Origin: Nocardioides sp. Soil805
GTDB lineage: Bacteria; Actinomycetota; Actinomycetes; Propionibacteriales; Nocardioidaceae
Direction of reading: 5' to 3'
NCBI RefSeq assembly: GCF_001429625.1
Contig: NZ_LMSU01000001.1
Span: 2,044,003 to 2,108,002 of the forward strand
Length of the DNA: 64,000 bases
Positions 44,832 through 52,766 of this stretch are shown here, piece after piece. Below the pieces are notes generated by a model. It searched no databases, was not told the DNA's origin, and was given only the letters and a program-made list of their open reading frames with translations. The position numbers and the translations under genes were made by a program. How positions within the stretch are numbered: position 1 is the stretch's first letter; each line of letters starts with the position of its first letter.

Positions 44832-45728
44832 TCAGGAGGCGCTGTCGTCCGGGTCGGGGACCGCCTGGAGCCGCTCCCGAGGGGGCTGGGGTCGCTGCCG
44901 GCCGAGCTCCCCGCCGATGCGACCGCCGTGGGGCCGGCCGTGGTCGGCGTACTCCTCGCGGGTGAAGGCCAGGATCCGCAGCGGGCCGGGACCGAGCTCG
45001 ATGCGGGTCGAGGTACGAAGGATCGAGGAGCCGACCCGGCGCCCGTGCACCCGCAGCTCGGCGTCGTCGAGGGCGTGGACGACGAACTCGTCGGCATCGT
45101 CGTGGACGACCTCGGCGTGGACCGGGGCCAGGCCGGGCAGCACGATGTCGCAGCCGGGGTCGGACCCGATGGTCGTGCGGTCGTCCTGGAGCCAGTGCGT
45201 GGGGGTGTCGGTGCGGGTGATGCCGTCACCCGGGACCTCGACGAGCCGCGGGAGGCCGCCGCGGCCGGGGTCGTGGGTCGTCGTCACCCGGCGCACCGGG
45301 CGCCGCAGGAAGGTGGGGGCCACCGGGAACGGCGTCGCCGGGGGCAGCAGGCCGGGACCCGGCAGGGTCGCGACGTCGTTGCGCAGCCGACCGCGTCCGG
45401 CGGACACGGCGCCCCGCAGGCCGGCGACGCGCATGTGGGCACTGCGGGTGAAGGGACGCTGCCACCAGGGACAGCGCACGTTTCCCAGGGTCACGAGCGG
45501 TACGTCGTCGGCGTCGCGCACCTGCACCGACACCCCGAGCTCGGCGAGCTCGGCGGCGATCCGGCGCAGGCCGGCCGCGTCGGCCCCGCCGGCGAACGCC
45601 ACCGGATCGCTGACCCGCAGGACCAGGGCGCTGCCCCGCCCCTGGAGGGAGCCGGTGACCGGCTCGTGGCCGGGGGTGTCGACGCGGAAGCAGACGTCGG
45701 CGTCGATGCGGGTCCGCAGGGTCGTCAC
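44832..45728 (-). CDS. FHA domain protein
   Basis: 298 residues from GTG 45728. The C-terminal third is a forkhead-associated domain that binds phosphothreonine: DRTTIGSDPGCDIVLPGLAPVHAEVVHD holds the conserved Gly, Ser and His. The N-terminal half is a separate domain (RIDADVCFRVDTPGHEPVTGS; VAFAGGADAAGLRRIAAELAELGVSVQV) unknown to me, with WWQRPFTRSAHMRVAGLRGA after it. The start overlaps the preceding 81-residue gene (GTGA). Likely a partner of one of the Ser/Thr kinases. Confidence 0.8.
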   Translation of the reverse strand: MTTLRTRIDADVCFRVDTPGHEPVTGSLQGRGSALVLRVSDPVAFAGGADAAGLRRIAAELAELGVSVQVRDADDVPLVTLGNVRCPWWQRPFTRSAHMRVAGLRGAVSAGRGRLRNDVATLPGPGLLPPATPFPVAPTFLRRPVRRVTTTHDPGRGGLPRLVEVPGDGITRTDTPTHWLQDDRTTIGSDPGCDIVLPGLAPVHAEVVHDDADEFVVHALDDAELRVHGRRVGSSILRTSTRIELGPGPLRILAFTREEYADHGRPHGGRIGGELGRQRPQPPRERLQAVPDPDDSAS

Positions 45729-45970
45729 GCCGCCTCCGGTGCGGGACCCCGGGTGGTGTCGTCGTCGGTGGAGATGCGCAGGGTGCCGTCGATCTTCCAG
45801 GTCGCGCGCGGCGCCTTCGGGCCGGTGTCGCGAGGCACCTCGACGGCCATGTCCACGAACTGGTAGTTGATCGCGGCGCGCCGGCCGGTCAGGAACGACC
45901 ACATCTCCCGACCGAGGTCGCTCCAGTCCACGACCGAGTCGGCACGGAAATCAGTCTGGTCCTGCGTCAT
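45725..45970 (-). CDS. Small protein coupled to the FHA gene
   Basis: 81 residues from ATG 45970 with GGAGG upstream. It contains DWSDLGREMWSFLTGRRAAINYQFVDMAVEVPRD and ends with a Thr/Asp-rich tail. No known family. The pattern W-S-F-L-T-G-R-x-A-A-I-N-Y suggests an alpha/beta domain binding the FHA protein or a partner, as they are translationally coupled. It is divergent from the MerR-DICT gene across a 79-base region with an inverted repeat. Confidence 0.65.
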   Translation of the reverse strand: MTQDQTDFRADSVVDWSDLGREMWSFLTGRRAAINYQFVDMAVEVPRDTGPKAPRATWKIDGTLRISTDDDTTRGPAPEAA

Positions 45971-46002
45971 GGTGAGCCTCCGGGTGCTGTAGGGTCTGGC
46001 TG

Positions 46003-46022
46003 AAGTTCGACACAGAACTTCG
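46003..46022. promoter_or_regulatory. Inverted repeat between merR-DICT and the FHA pair
   Basis: GAAGTTC-GACACA-GAACTTC is a perfect 7-6-7 inverted repeat in the 79-base divergent region. MerR proteins bind such repeats between -35 and -10 elements, so it is the probable site for the MerR-DICT regulator acting on itself and on the FHA pair. Confidence 0.65.
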
Positions 46023-46049
46023 ACAGACTGTTTAGGTTATGGAGCGAGT

Positions 46050-46931
46050 ATGGACACGAGCGTCGCCTCACCGCAAGGGTCGGACGATCTGTTGACCATC
46101 GGCGAGCTGTCGAAGCACGCCGGAATCTCCACCCAGCTGGTGCGGGCCTGGGAGCAGCGGTTCGGGTTCCCCGAGCCGGTCCGGCTGCCCAGCGGGCACC
46201 GCCGCTACACCGCCGCGGACGTCCGCGCCGTCCAGCGGGTCGTCGAGGAGCGCGACCGCGGCCTGCGCCTCGAGGAGGCCATCGCGGCCACCCTCCGCTC
46301 CGGACAGCTGGGGGAGGGTGCCTCGGTGTACGCCGCGCTGAGCCGTCGCCACCCCGAGCTCACGTCGTACACGCTGACCAAGCGCACGCTGCTGGCGCTG
46401 TCGTGGGCCATCGAGGACGAGGCCGTCGCGCAGTCCTCCCACGGCATCCTGCTCGGCACCTTCCAGCGGGGCCGCTACTACGGCCGGTCCCGTCGCCGGT
46501 GGGAGGACCTGGCCCGCACCGCCCGGGCGGCGGTGGCCATCGCCGACTTCGAGTCCCACGACGACGAGTCCCGCCCGGCGACGGTCGGCCTCCCGGCGGA
46601 CTCCCCGCTGCTGCGGGAGTGGATCGTGGTCCACGAGGCTCCCGACTTCGCGGTCGCGCTCGTGGCCTTCGAGCTGCCGGGCCACGGCGCGACGGGCGAC
46701 GACCGGCTCTTCGAGGCGCTGTGGTCGGTCGACGGCGGCGTCGTGCGCGACGCGGCCGTGCTGACCGCCCAGGCCGGCGCCTCGGCCGGCTCCCGCGCGT
46801 CGGCCGACGTGCTCGCCGTCCTCGAGCAGACCCCCACGCGGCCGAGCACCCCGCCGGCCGCGGCGACCGCGGTCTTCAACCGGATGGTCGCCTACACGGA
46901 CGGTACGTCGCTGCGCGCCCGGCGTTCCTGA
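46050..46931 (+). CDS. MerR family regulator with C-terminal DICT sensory domain
   Basis: 293 residues. The N-terminal MerR-type HTH is clear: LTIGELSKHAGISTQLVRAWEQRFGFPEPVRLPSGHRRY (residues 15-53). The C-terminal part, with LLALSWAIEDEAVAQSSHGILLGTFQRGRYYGRSRRRW and ALVAFELPG, is the DICT domain, found with diguanylate cyclases, two-component systems and light-related regulators. Its stop codon lies inside the first unit of repeat array C. The likely target is the divergent FHA gene pair. Confidence 0.85.
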   Translation: MDTSVASPQGSDDLLTIGELSKHAGISTQLVRAWEQRFGFPEPVRLPSGHRRYTAADVRAVQRVVEERDRGLRLEEAIAATLRSGQLGEGASVYAALSRRHPELTSYTLTKRTLLALSWAIEDEAVAQSSHGILLGTFQRGRYYGRSRRRWEDLARTARAAVAIADFESHDDESRPATVGLPADSPLLREWIVVHEAPDFAVALVAFELPGHGATGDDRLFEALWSVDGGVVRDAAVLTAQAGASAGSRASADVLAVLEQTPTRPSTPPAAATAVFNRMVAYTDGTSLRARRS

Positions 46932-47060
46932 GGTGCGGCGTTCCTGAGGTGCGGTGTTCCTGAGGTGCGGTGTTCCTGAGGTGCGGCGCACCTGAGGTGC
47001 GGCGTACCTGAGGTGCGGCGTACCTGAGGTGCGGCGTACCTGAGGTGCGGCGCACCTGAG
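46921..47060 (+). repeat. Tandem-repeat array C (16-bp unit, nearly nine copies)
   Basis: Units of GGCGTTCCTGAGGTGC start every 16 bases from 46921 to 47049. The first four read GTTCC or GTGTTCC; later ones read GCACC or GTACC, giving GCACCT-G-AGGTGC, a perfect small palindrome. The MerR-DICT stop codon (TGA) is in the first unit, and the last unit ends 40 bases before the aldo/keto reductase start. The TTCCTGA heptamer and a period half of 32 bp link it to arrays A and B. Confidence 0.9.
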
Positions 47061-47100
47061 GGTGGGGGCGGCCTCCCGCCGTCGCCGTACTGTCGAGGAC

Positions 47101-47964
47101 ATGCACACACGACACCTCGGACCCCACCAGGTCGGCGCGATCGGCCTGGGCCTGATGACCTTCGACCAGAGCGGCCCCCAGCCCCGCCAGCAGCTCCTCG
47201 ACACCGTCACCGCCGCGCTCGACGCCGGCGTCACCCTCTTCGACACCGCCGACGCCTACGGCCCCGGCGACGACGGTGCCGCCGCGCAGGGCCAGAACGA
47301 GCGCCTGATCGCCTCCCTGCTCGACGAGCTCGGCGCCCGCGACCGGGTCGTGCTCGCCACCAAGGGCGGTCACGTCCGCACCGACAGCGGCGACTGGGCC
47401 ACCGACAGCACGCCCGAGCACCTGCGCGCGGCCGTGGACGCCAGCCTCGGGCGCCTCGGCGTCGAGCAGATCGCCCTGTGGCAGCACCACCGACCCGACC
47501 CGGACGTGTCGTACGACGACGTCATCGGCACGCTGAAGGAGATCGCGGACAGCGGCAAGGTCGCCCACGTGGGGCTCTCCAACGCCGACCCCGACCAGAT
47601 CCGCGCGGCCCACGCCGTGCTCGGGGACGCGCTGGTGAGCGTCCAGAACCAGTTCAGCCCCAAGTTCCTCAGCAGCCGTCCCGAGATCGACGTGTGCGAG
47701 GAGCTCGGCCTGGCCTTCCTGCCGTGGAGCCCGCTGGGCGGCCTCAACGACGCCAAGGGCCTGGCCGACAAGCACCCGGCCTTCGCCGAGGTGGCGCAGG
47801 ACCGAGGGGTCAGCGCCCAGCAGGTCGCGCTGGCCTGGGAGCTCGCGCAGTCGCCGTGCGTGGTCCCGATCCCCGGTGCCAAGCGCCCCGACTCGGTCCG
47901 CGACTCCGCCGCGGCGGCCGACCTCGAGCTCACCGCCGACGAGCTGGCCCGCCTCGACGGCTGA
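47101..47964 (+). CDS. Aldo/keto reductase
   Basis: 287 residues from ATG 47101. The catalytic tetrad is visible: Asp in LFDTADAYGPG with Tyr, Lys in VVLATKGGHV and His in IALWQHHRPDP. The C-terminal part (IPGAKRPDSVRDSAAAADLELT) binds the NADPH 2'-phosphate. A broad-range carbonyl reductase is likely. The promoter region is occupied by repeat array C, which could affect its expression. Confidence 0.9.
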   Translation: MHTRHLGPHQVGAIGLGLMTFDQSGPQPRQQLLDTVTAALDAGVTLFDTADAYGPGDDGAAAQGQNERLIASLLDELGARDRVVLATKGGHVRTDSGDWATDSTPEHLRAAVDASLGRLGVEQIALWQHHRPDPDVSYDDVIGTLKEIADSGKVAHVGLSNADPDQIRAAHAVLGDALVSVQNQFSPKFLSSRPEIDVCEELGLAFLPWSPLGGLNDAKGLADKHPAFAEVAQDRGVSAQQVALAWELAQSPCVVPIPGAKRPDSVRDSAAAADLELTADELARLDG

Positions 47965-48013
47965 GCGACCGCGTCACCCGCGTGCTCGCCTCCGCCTTCT
48001 CAGGGGAGCGCCC

Positions 48014-49483
48014 TCACTGGAGGGCGGAGGTGAGTCGCATGACGTTGTCGACGTACCTCGACCTGCGCGAGCGCCCCTCCCACTCCTCGCGGGTCAGCTC
48101 GTGCGACAGCGAGCGGTAGGTGTCCTCGACCGCGCGCATGTCGCGGACCACCTCGTCGCCGAGCAGCATCAACGTCACCTCGGCGTTGAGGGCGAAGGAC
48201 CGCAGGTCCATGTTGCTGGACCCGATGACGGCCACCGAGTCGTCGATGGTGAAGTGCTTGGCGTGCAGCACCAGGGGTGAGGGGTAGAGGTGGATGCGGA
48301 CCCCGGCCTCCAGCAGCGCCTGGTAGTAGGAACGCTGCGCGTGGTGGACCATGAACTGGTCGGCCTCCTCGCCGACGAACAGCTCGATGGCGACGCCGCG
48401 CTGGGCGGCGGTGGTCATCGCGTAGAGCAGTGACTCGTCCGGCACGAAGTACGGGCTGGTGACCGACACCCGGTGCTGCGCGGAGTAGATCAGCGTGGTG
48501 AACATCCGCAGGTTGTTCTCCGCGACGAACCCCGGGCCGCTGGGGACCACCTGGACCACCGTCCCGCCCTCGCCCCCGCCGTGGGGCTCGGTGTGGATCC
48601 CCTCGTCGGGCAGCTCGCCGGTCTCGGTGAACCAGTCGGTGAGGAAGACCTTGTCCAGCGAGCGCACGGCGGGCCCGCGCACGGAGGTGGTCAGCTCGAC
48701 CCACTTCCGGCCCAGCTCGTGGTTCTTGGGCTTGTCGTAGCCGGGCTCGATGAGGTTCTGGGAGCCGGCGAAGGCCACGGTGTCGTCGACGACCAGGATC
48801 TTGCGGTGGTTGCGCAGGTCCGGGCGCCGCCACTCGCCGCGAAGCGGGTCGACCGGCAGCAGCCGACGCCACTCGATGGAGGTGGCCTCGAGCTTGCGCA
48901 CGGTCTCCTTGTACGACGGGATGCCGCGCGAGCCGAGGTGGTCGAGGAGCAGCCGCACCCGGACTCCGCGCTCGGTGGCTCGCACCAGGGCCGCGAAGAA
49001 CGGCTCGGTCACCTCGTCCCACCCGGTGATGTAGAACTGCACGTGCACGAAGTGCTCGGCACCGTCGACGGCCCGGGTCATCGCGGCGATCGACTCGAGG
49101 TAGTCGGGGAAGAGCTCCACGGAGTTGCCCTTGACCGCCGGCAGCGAGCCGAGGTTGCGGTTGAGCAGCGCCACGGAGGTCACGTACTCGAGCCCGTGCG
49201 CAGCCATGTCGAGCTCGGTGACCTCCGCCGTCCGCTCGCGGATGATCCGGTTGGCCCGCGCCTGGGTCTCGCGACGCTTGCGGCCGACGTCGGCCCGGCC
49301 CAGGAACAGGAAGGCGATCAGCCCGAAGAGCGGGACCGCCAGCACCAGGATCAGCCACGCCATCCCGGTGGAGGGCCGGCGGTTGCCGGGGACGATGCCC
49401 AGGGCGGCGACCACGACGGCGATCTCGAGCGCGACCAGGGACGCTCCCAGGAGCGTGGGGAGGGACGCGATCCAGTCCGGCAC
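48014..49483 (-). CDS. cls: Cardiolipin synthase (phospholipase D type)
   Basis: 489 residues from GTG 49483. Two N-terminal helices (LGASLVALEIAVVVAALGIV, MAWLILVLAVPLFGLIAFLFLG) precede two HKD catalytic domains: NHRKILVVDDTVAFAGSQN and HAKHFTIDDSVAVIGSSNMD. The enzyme joins two phosphatidylglycerols, releasing glycerol, at the membrane. Actinobacteria often use a CDP-alcohol type instead, so this may be the second route. Longer in-frame starts run into the divergent gene. Confidence 0.9.
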   Translation of the reverse strand: MPDWIASLPTLLGASLVALEIAVVVAALGIVPGNRRPSTGMAWLILVLAVPLFGLIAFLFLGRADVGRKRRETQARANRIIRERTAEVTELDMAAHGLEYVTSVALLNRNLGSLPAVKGNSVELFPDYLESIAAMTRAVDGAEHFVHVQFYITGWDEVTEPFFAALVRATERGVRVRLLLDHLGSRGIPSYKETVRKLEATSIEWRRLLPVDPLRGEWRRPDLRNHRKILVVDDTVAFAGSQNLIEPGYDKPKNHELGRKWVELTTSVRGPAVRSLDKVFLTDWFTETGELPDEGIHTEPHGGGEGGTVVQVVPSGPGFVAENNLRMFTTLIYSAQHRVSVTSPYFVPDESLLYAMTTAAQRGVAIELFVGEEADQFMVHHAQRSYYQALLEAGVRIHLYPSPLVLHAKHFTIDDSVAVIGSSNMDLRSFALNAEVTLMLLGDEVVRDMRAVEDTYRSLSHELTREEWEGRSRRSRYVDNVMRLTSALQ

Positions 49484-49583
49484 CTGCTGACGGTAGCCGC
49501 TGGCTCCGTACGCTGGCGACCATGTACAGACCCCCTGGCCCCGGTCGGTCGTGCGACGTGCAGGGCAGGGGTGGACGCGCCTG

Positions 49584-50852
49584 ATGGACGCCCAGACCCT
49601 GCTCAACCTCGGGCTGGTCCTGCTGTTCGTCCTGGTCGGTGGCGTCTTCGCCGCGACCGAGATCGCCCTGGTCTCGCTGCGCGAGAGCCAGCTGGTGGCG
49701 ATGGAGCGCACCGGGTCGCGCGGCACCCGGGTCGCCGAGGTGGCCCGCGACCCCAACCGGTTCCTCGCCGCGGTCCAGATCGGCGTCACCGTCGCCGGCT
49801 TCTTCTCCGCAGCGTACGGCGGGTCGACCCTCGCGCCCGACCTCGCGCCGTACCTCGTGGACCTCGGCCTCGGCGAGGACGCCGCGCAGACGACCGCGCT
49901 GGTCGTCCTCACCCTGCTCATCGCCTACCTGTCGCTGGTGCTGGGCGAGCTCGTGCCCAAGCGGCTCGCGCTGCAGAAGGCGGCGCCGCTCTCCCTGGCC
50001 GTGGCTCCGGTGCTCGACCGGTTCGCGACCCTGATGCGCCCGGTGATCTGGCTGCTCTCGCTGTCCACCAACGCGCTGGTCCGGGTCCTGGGCGGCGACC
50101 CGCACGCCACCAGCGAGCAGCTGTCCGAGGAGGAGCTGCGCGACCTGGTGTCCACGCACGAGGACCTCGAGGAGGAGGAGCGGCGCATCCTCTCGGACGT
50201 CTTCGCCGCCACCGAGACCTGCATCAAGGAGGTGATGCGCCCGCGCACGGACGTCTCGTTCGTCGCCGGCGACCTCACCCTGGTGCAGGCGGCCGAGCGC
50301 GTCCGCGACCTGCCCTACTCGCGCTACCCCGTCACCGGCGAGGGCTTCGACGACGTGCTCGGCTTCCTGCACGTGCGGGACCTGCTGGGCCTCGGGGCCG
50401 GTGAGGAACGGCTGGTGCGCGACGTGTGCCGACCCGTGCTGGCGCTGCCGGGCACCAAGCTGGTGCTCCCGACCGTCGCCACGATGCGGCACGAGGGCAC
50501 GCACCTCGCGGTCGTCGTCGACGAGTACGGCGGCACCGACGGCATCGTCACGCTGGAGGACCTCGTCGAGGAGATCGTCGGCGACATCCGCGACGAGTAC
50601 GACGTCGACGAGCTCGCCCCCTCCGCCGACCCCTCCGACGTCGACGCCCGGACCAGCCTCGCCGACTTCGCCGAGGACACCGGGATCGTGCTGCGCGACG
50701 GCGGCTACGACACGGTCGCGGGCTACGTCATCGCGGTCCTCGGCCACATCCCGGAGGTCGGCGAGCAGGTGGCGGTGGACGGCGGGGTGCTCGAGGTGAC
50801 CGACGTGGTCGGCAGCCGGGTGACCCGGCTCGCGCTGCACCGCGACGACTGA
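49584..50852 (+). CDS. CorC/HlyC-type hemolysin family protein (CNNM + CBS domains)
   Basis: 422 residues from ATG 49584. Order: CNNM membrane domain with four helices (LVLLFVLVGGVFAATEIALVSLRESQ; LVVLTLLIAYLSLVLGELVPKRLAL), two CBS domains (VMRPRTDVSFVAGDLTLVQAAERV; LVLPTVATMRHEGTHLAVVVDEYGGTDGIVTLEDLVEEIVGDIRDEYD) and a C-terminal CorC_HlyC domain. The family exports Mg2+ or Co2+; the hemolysin name is historical. Divergent from cls. Confidence 0.92.
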   Translation: MDAQTLLNLGLVLLFVLVGGVFAATEIALVSLRESQLVAMERTGSRGTRVAEVARDPNRFLAAVQIGVTVAGFFSAAYGGSTLAPDLAPYLVDLGLGEDAAQTTALVVLTLLIAYLSLVLGELVPKRLALQKAAPLSLAVAPVLDRFATLMRPVIWLLSLSTNALVRVLGGDPHATSEQLSEEELRDLVSTHEDLEEEERRILSDVFAATETCIKEVMRPRTDVSFVAGDLTLVQAAERVRDLPYSRYPVTGEGFDDVLGFLHVRDLLGLGAGEERLVRDVCRPVLALPGTKLVLPTVATMRHEGTHLAVVVDEYGGTDGIVTLEDLVEEIVGDIRDEYDVDELAPSADPSDVDARTSLADFAEDTGIVLRDGGYDTVAGYVIAVLGHIPEVGEQVAVDGGVLEVTDVVGSRVTRLALHRDD

Positions 50853-50879
50853 GTCACCGGGCGGCCCCGCCGGCGGGCG

Positions 50880-51650
50880 TCAGCCGGACCGGCCCTGGGC
50901 CGCGGGAGCGACCTGCGCCGCGAGCAGCACCGCGACACGACGCTGCTCGCGGGTCGGGTAGGCGACCCGGGCGGTCGCACCGACCAGGAAGTGCCCGATC
51001 TGGTGCGCTCCGCGGCGGACCGGGACGGCGACGTACTCGTCGGAGGGCAGTCCGACCCGCTCGACGTCGACCTCCCGCCCGTTGCGGATGAGGGCGCCGT
51101 CGTCGTCGAGCACGGCGACGCGCGGGTCGTGCACAGGTCCTCCGACGAAGTGGCAGCTGTCGGCGGTCAGCACCTGTGCGATCTGGCGCGCCACGACGTC
51201 GATGACCGACCGGTCGGGGACGTCGCTCATCGACACGGCCCGGGCCGCACCGAGGACCCCGTCGAGGTAGCCGGAGCGTCGTGAGGCCTGGACCTGCTGC
51301 CGGTGGCCCCACAGGGAGACCTCGGTGACCGCGAGGCTGATCACCACCAGCAGGATCGTGGCCTCCGCGTCGTCGGCGGAGGAGATCGTGAACCGGTGGT
51401 AGGGCTCGGTGAGGAAGAAGTCGAACCATGCACCCCCCGAGAGGGCAGCGATCACCCCGGCCCACCGATCGCCGCTGGCGGCCGCGGCCACCACCCAGAC
51501 GACCATGACGAGGACGGCCGTCGCCGCGGTGACCTCGTCCCGGAAGGCGGACAGGGCGGCGCACGTCAGGAACGGCCCGATGATCGCTGCCACGCGGACC
51601 ACGGTCCGCCACCGGGCGGTGCGCGGTCCACCTGCCAGCTCGACGCTCAT
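50880..51650 (-). CDS. DUF4118 membrane sensor-like protein
   Basis: 256 residues from ATG 51650. Four helices form a KdpD-like DUF4118 domain (ATAVLVMVVWVVAAAASGDRWAGVIAALSGGAWFDFFLTEPYHRFT), then a soluble part of about 130 residues resembling a GAF fold (AARAVSMSDVPDRSVIDVVARQIAQVL; EYVAVPVRRGAHQIGHFLVG). No histidine kinase domain follows, so any signal must pass through a partner. Confidence 0.8.
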   Translation of the reverse strand: MSVELAGGPRTARWRTVVRVAAIIGPFLTCAALSAFRDEVTAATAVLVMVVWVVAAAASGDRWAGVIAALSGGAWFDFFLTEPYHRFTISSADDAEATILLVVISLAVTEVSLWGHRQQVQASRRSGYLDGVLGAARAVSMSDVPDRSVIDVVARQIAQVLTADSCHFVGGPVHDPRVAVLDDDGALIRNGREVDVERVGLPSDEYVAVPVRRGAHQIGHFLVGATARVAYPTREQRRVAVLLAAQVAPAAQGRSG

Positions 51651-51863
51651 GTCATGCCCTCCGTGAGACCCCTCCTGCGTCGAGTGTGCCCCTCCTCGTG
51701 GCTCCGGGCGTCCCTCGTTGACGGAATCCTGATGCCCGACCGTGACCACCGGCCGTCGGCCCGATCGTCGCGAGGGTGCGCGCGACCACCGACCTTCGGG
51801 TGGACCGGACCCCGACCGCCGTCGGTAGCGTCGACGGTCCACGACTCCCGGGGGGTGCCCTCA

Positions 51864-52277
51864 GTGTTCTCGCTGACCTACGTCAGCTCCGCGACCGAGC
51901 TGATGACCGTGCCGCAGCTGGTCGAGATGCTGGAGCAGATCCGCCCCCGCAACCACCGCCTCGAGCTCACCGGGATGCTGCTCTACAGCGGCGGCAACAT
52001 CGTCCAGGCCCTCGAGGGCCCGGACGAGGCCGTGGAGACGGTCTTCGCCTCGATCGAGTCCGACCCGCGGCACGCCGAGGTCAAGGTCGTCCACCGCAGC
52101 CCGATCGAGCAACGGGCCTTCGAGGACTGGTCGATGGGCTTCCGCAACGTCAGCGAGCGCGAGGTGCGCGACATCGACGGGTACGCCGACTTCCTGCGGC
52201 ACCCGGTCGGCCAGGGGCTCGGCGCGCAGGCCGGACCCACCTACGACCTGCTCGAGAGGTTCCGCGCGAGCCGCTGA
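51864..52277 (+). CDS. BLUF-domain blue-light photoreceptor
   Basis: 137 residues from GTG 51864 (GTG 51855 is an alternative). The BLUF fold is nearly the whole protein. The flavin-site residues are visible: Tyr in SLTYVSSAT, Asn in PRNHRLELTGMLLYSGGNIVQALEG with the Gln of the IVQ motif, and the FEDWSMGF strand. Such short BLUF proteins bind FAD and relay blue light to separate partners. No cyclase or EAL domain is attached. The gene follows 200 bases without another gene after the divergent DUF4118 gene. Confidence 0.87.
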   Translation: MFSLTYVSSATELMTVPQLVEMLEQIRPRNHRLELTGMLLYSGGNIVQALEGPDEAVETVFASIESDPRHAEVKVVHRSPIEQRAFEDWSMGFRNVSEREVRDIDGYADFLRHPVGQGLGAQAGPTYDLLERFRASR

Positions 52278-52347
52278 CCGACCGGTGTCCCTGAACCCGG
52301 GCGGCTAGCCTCGGGACGAGTCCACGAGCACCCCGTCAGGAGGCCAG

Positions 52348-52731
52348 GTGAGCGACCCGCGCGTGATCGGCCTGGTCGGCGTGTACGACGCCGACGGCGG
52401 CCTGCTCGGCGAGGCGGCGTACGTCTGGGGCAAGCTGCGCGGCACCCGTCACTGCGCGCTGTGCGACATCACCCACGGCCGGGTGCGCCGCAAGCCCGCG
52501 TGGGACCGGCTGGTCGTGGCGCTGGGGCGGCCGGTGGACCTGCTGCACCTCGACGAGATGCCAGCGGACGTGGCCGAGGCGGTGGCGGCGTACGGGGCCC
52601 CGGTCATCCTGGCCCGCAGCGCGGACGGCCTGCGGCCGCTCGTGAGCGCCGACGAGCTCGACGGGATGCGGGGCTCGGTCGAGCGGCTGAGCGACCTGCT
52701 CCGCACCCGGCTGGCCGCGGACCCCGCCTGA
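52348..52731 (+). CDS. Small conserved protein with CALCDITHG motif, function unknown
   Basis: 127 residues from GTG 52348 with AGGAGG seven bases upstream. It opens VIGLVGVYDADGGLLGEAAYVWGKLRGTRHCALCDITHGRVRRK, holding a C-x-x-C-D-I-T-H cluster that might bind a metal. I recognise the pattern as recurring in actinobacterial hypothetical proteins but know no function. It begins 70 bases after the BLUF gene and could be its partner. Confidence 0.7.
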   Translation: MSDPRVIGLVGVYDADGGLLGEAAYVWGKLRGTRHCALCDITHGRVRRKPAWDRLVVALGRPVDLLHLDEMPADVAEAVAAYGAPVILARSADGLRPLVSADELDGMRGSVERLSDLLRTRLAADPA

Positions 52732-52766
52732 GGGGCTTCCGCGACCTAAGGCTCGGGGGATGGCGC

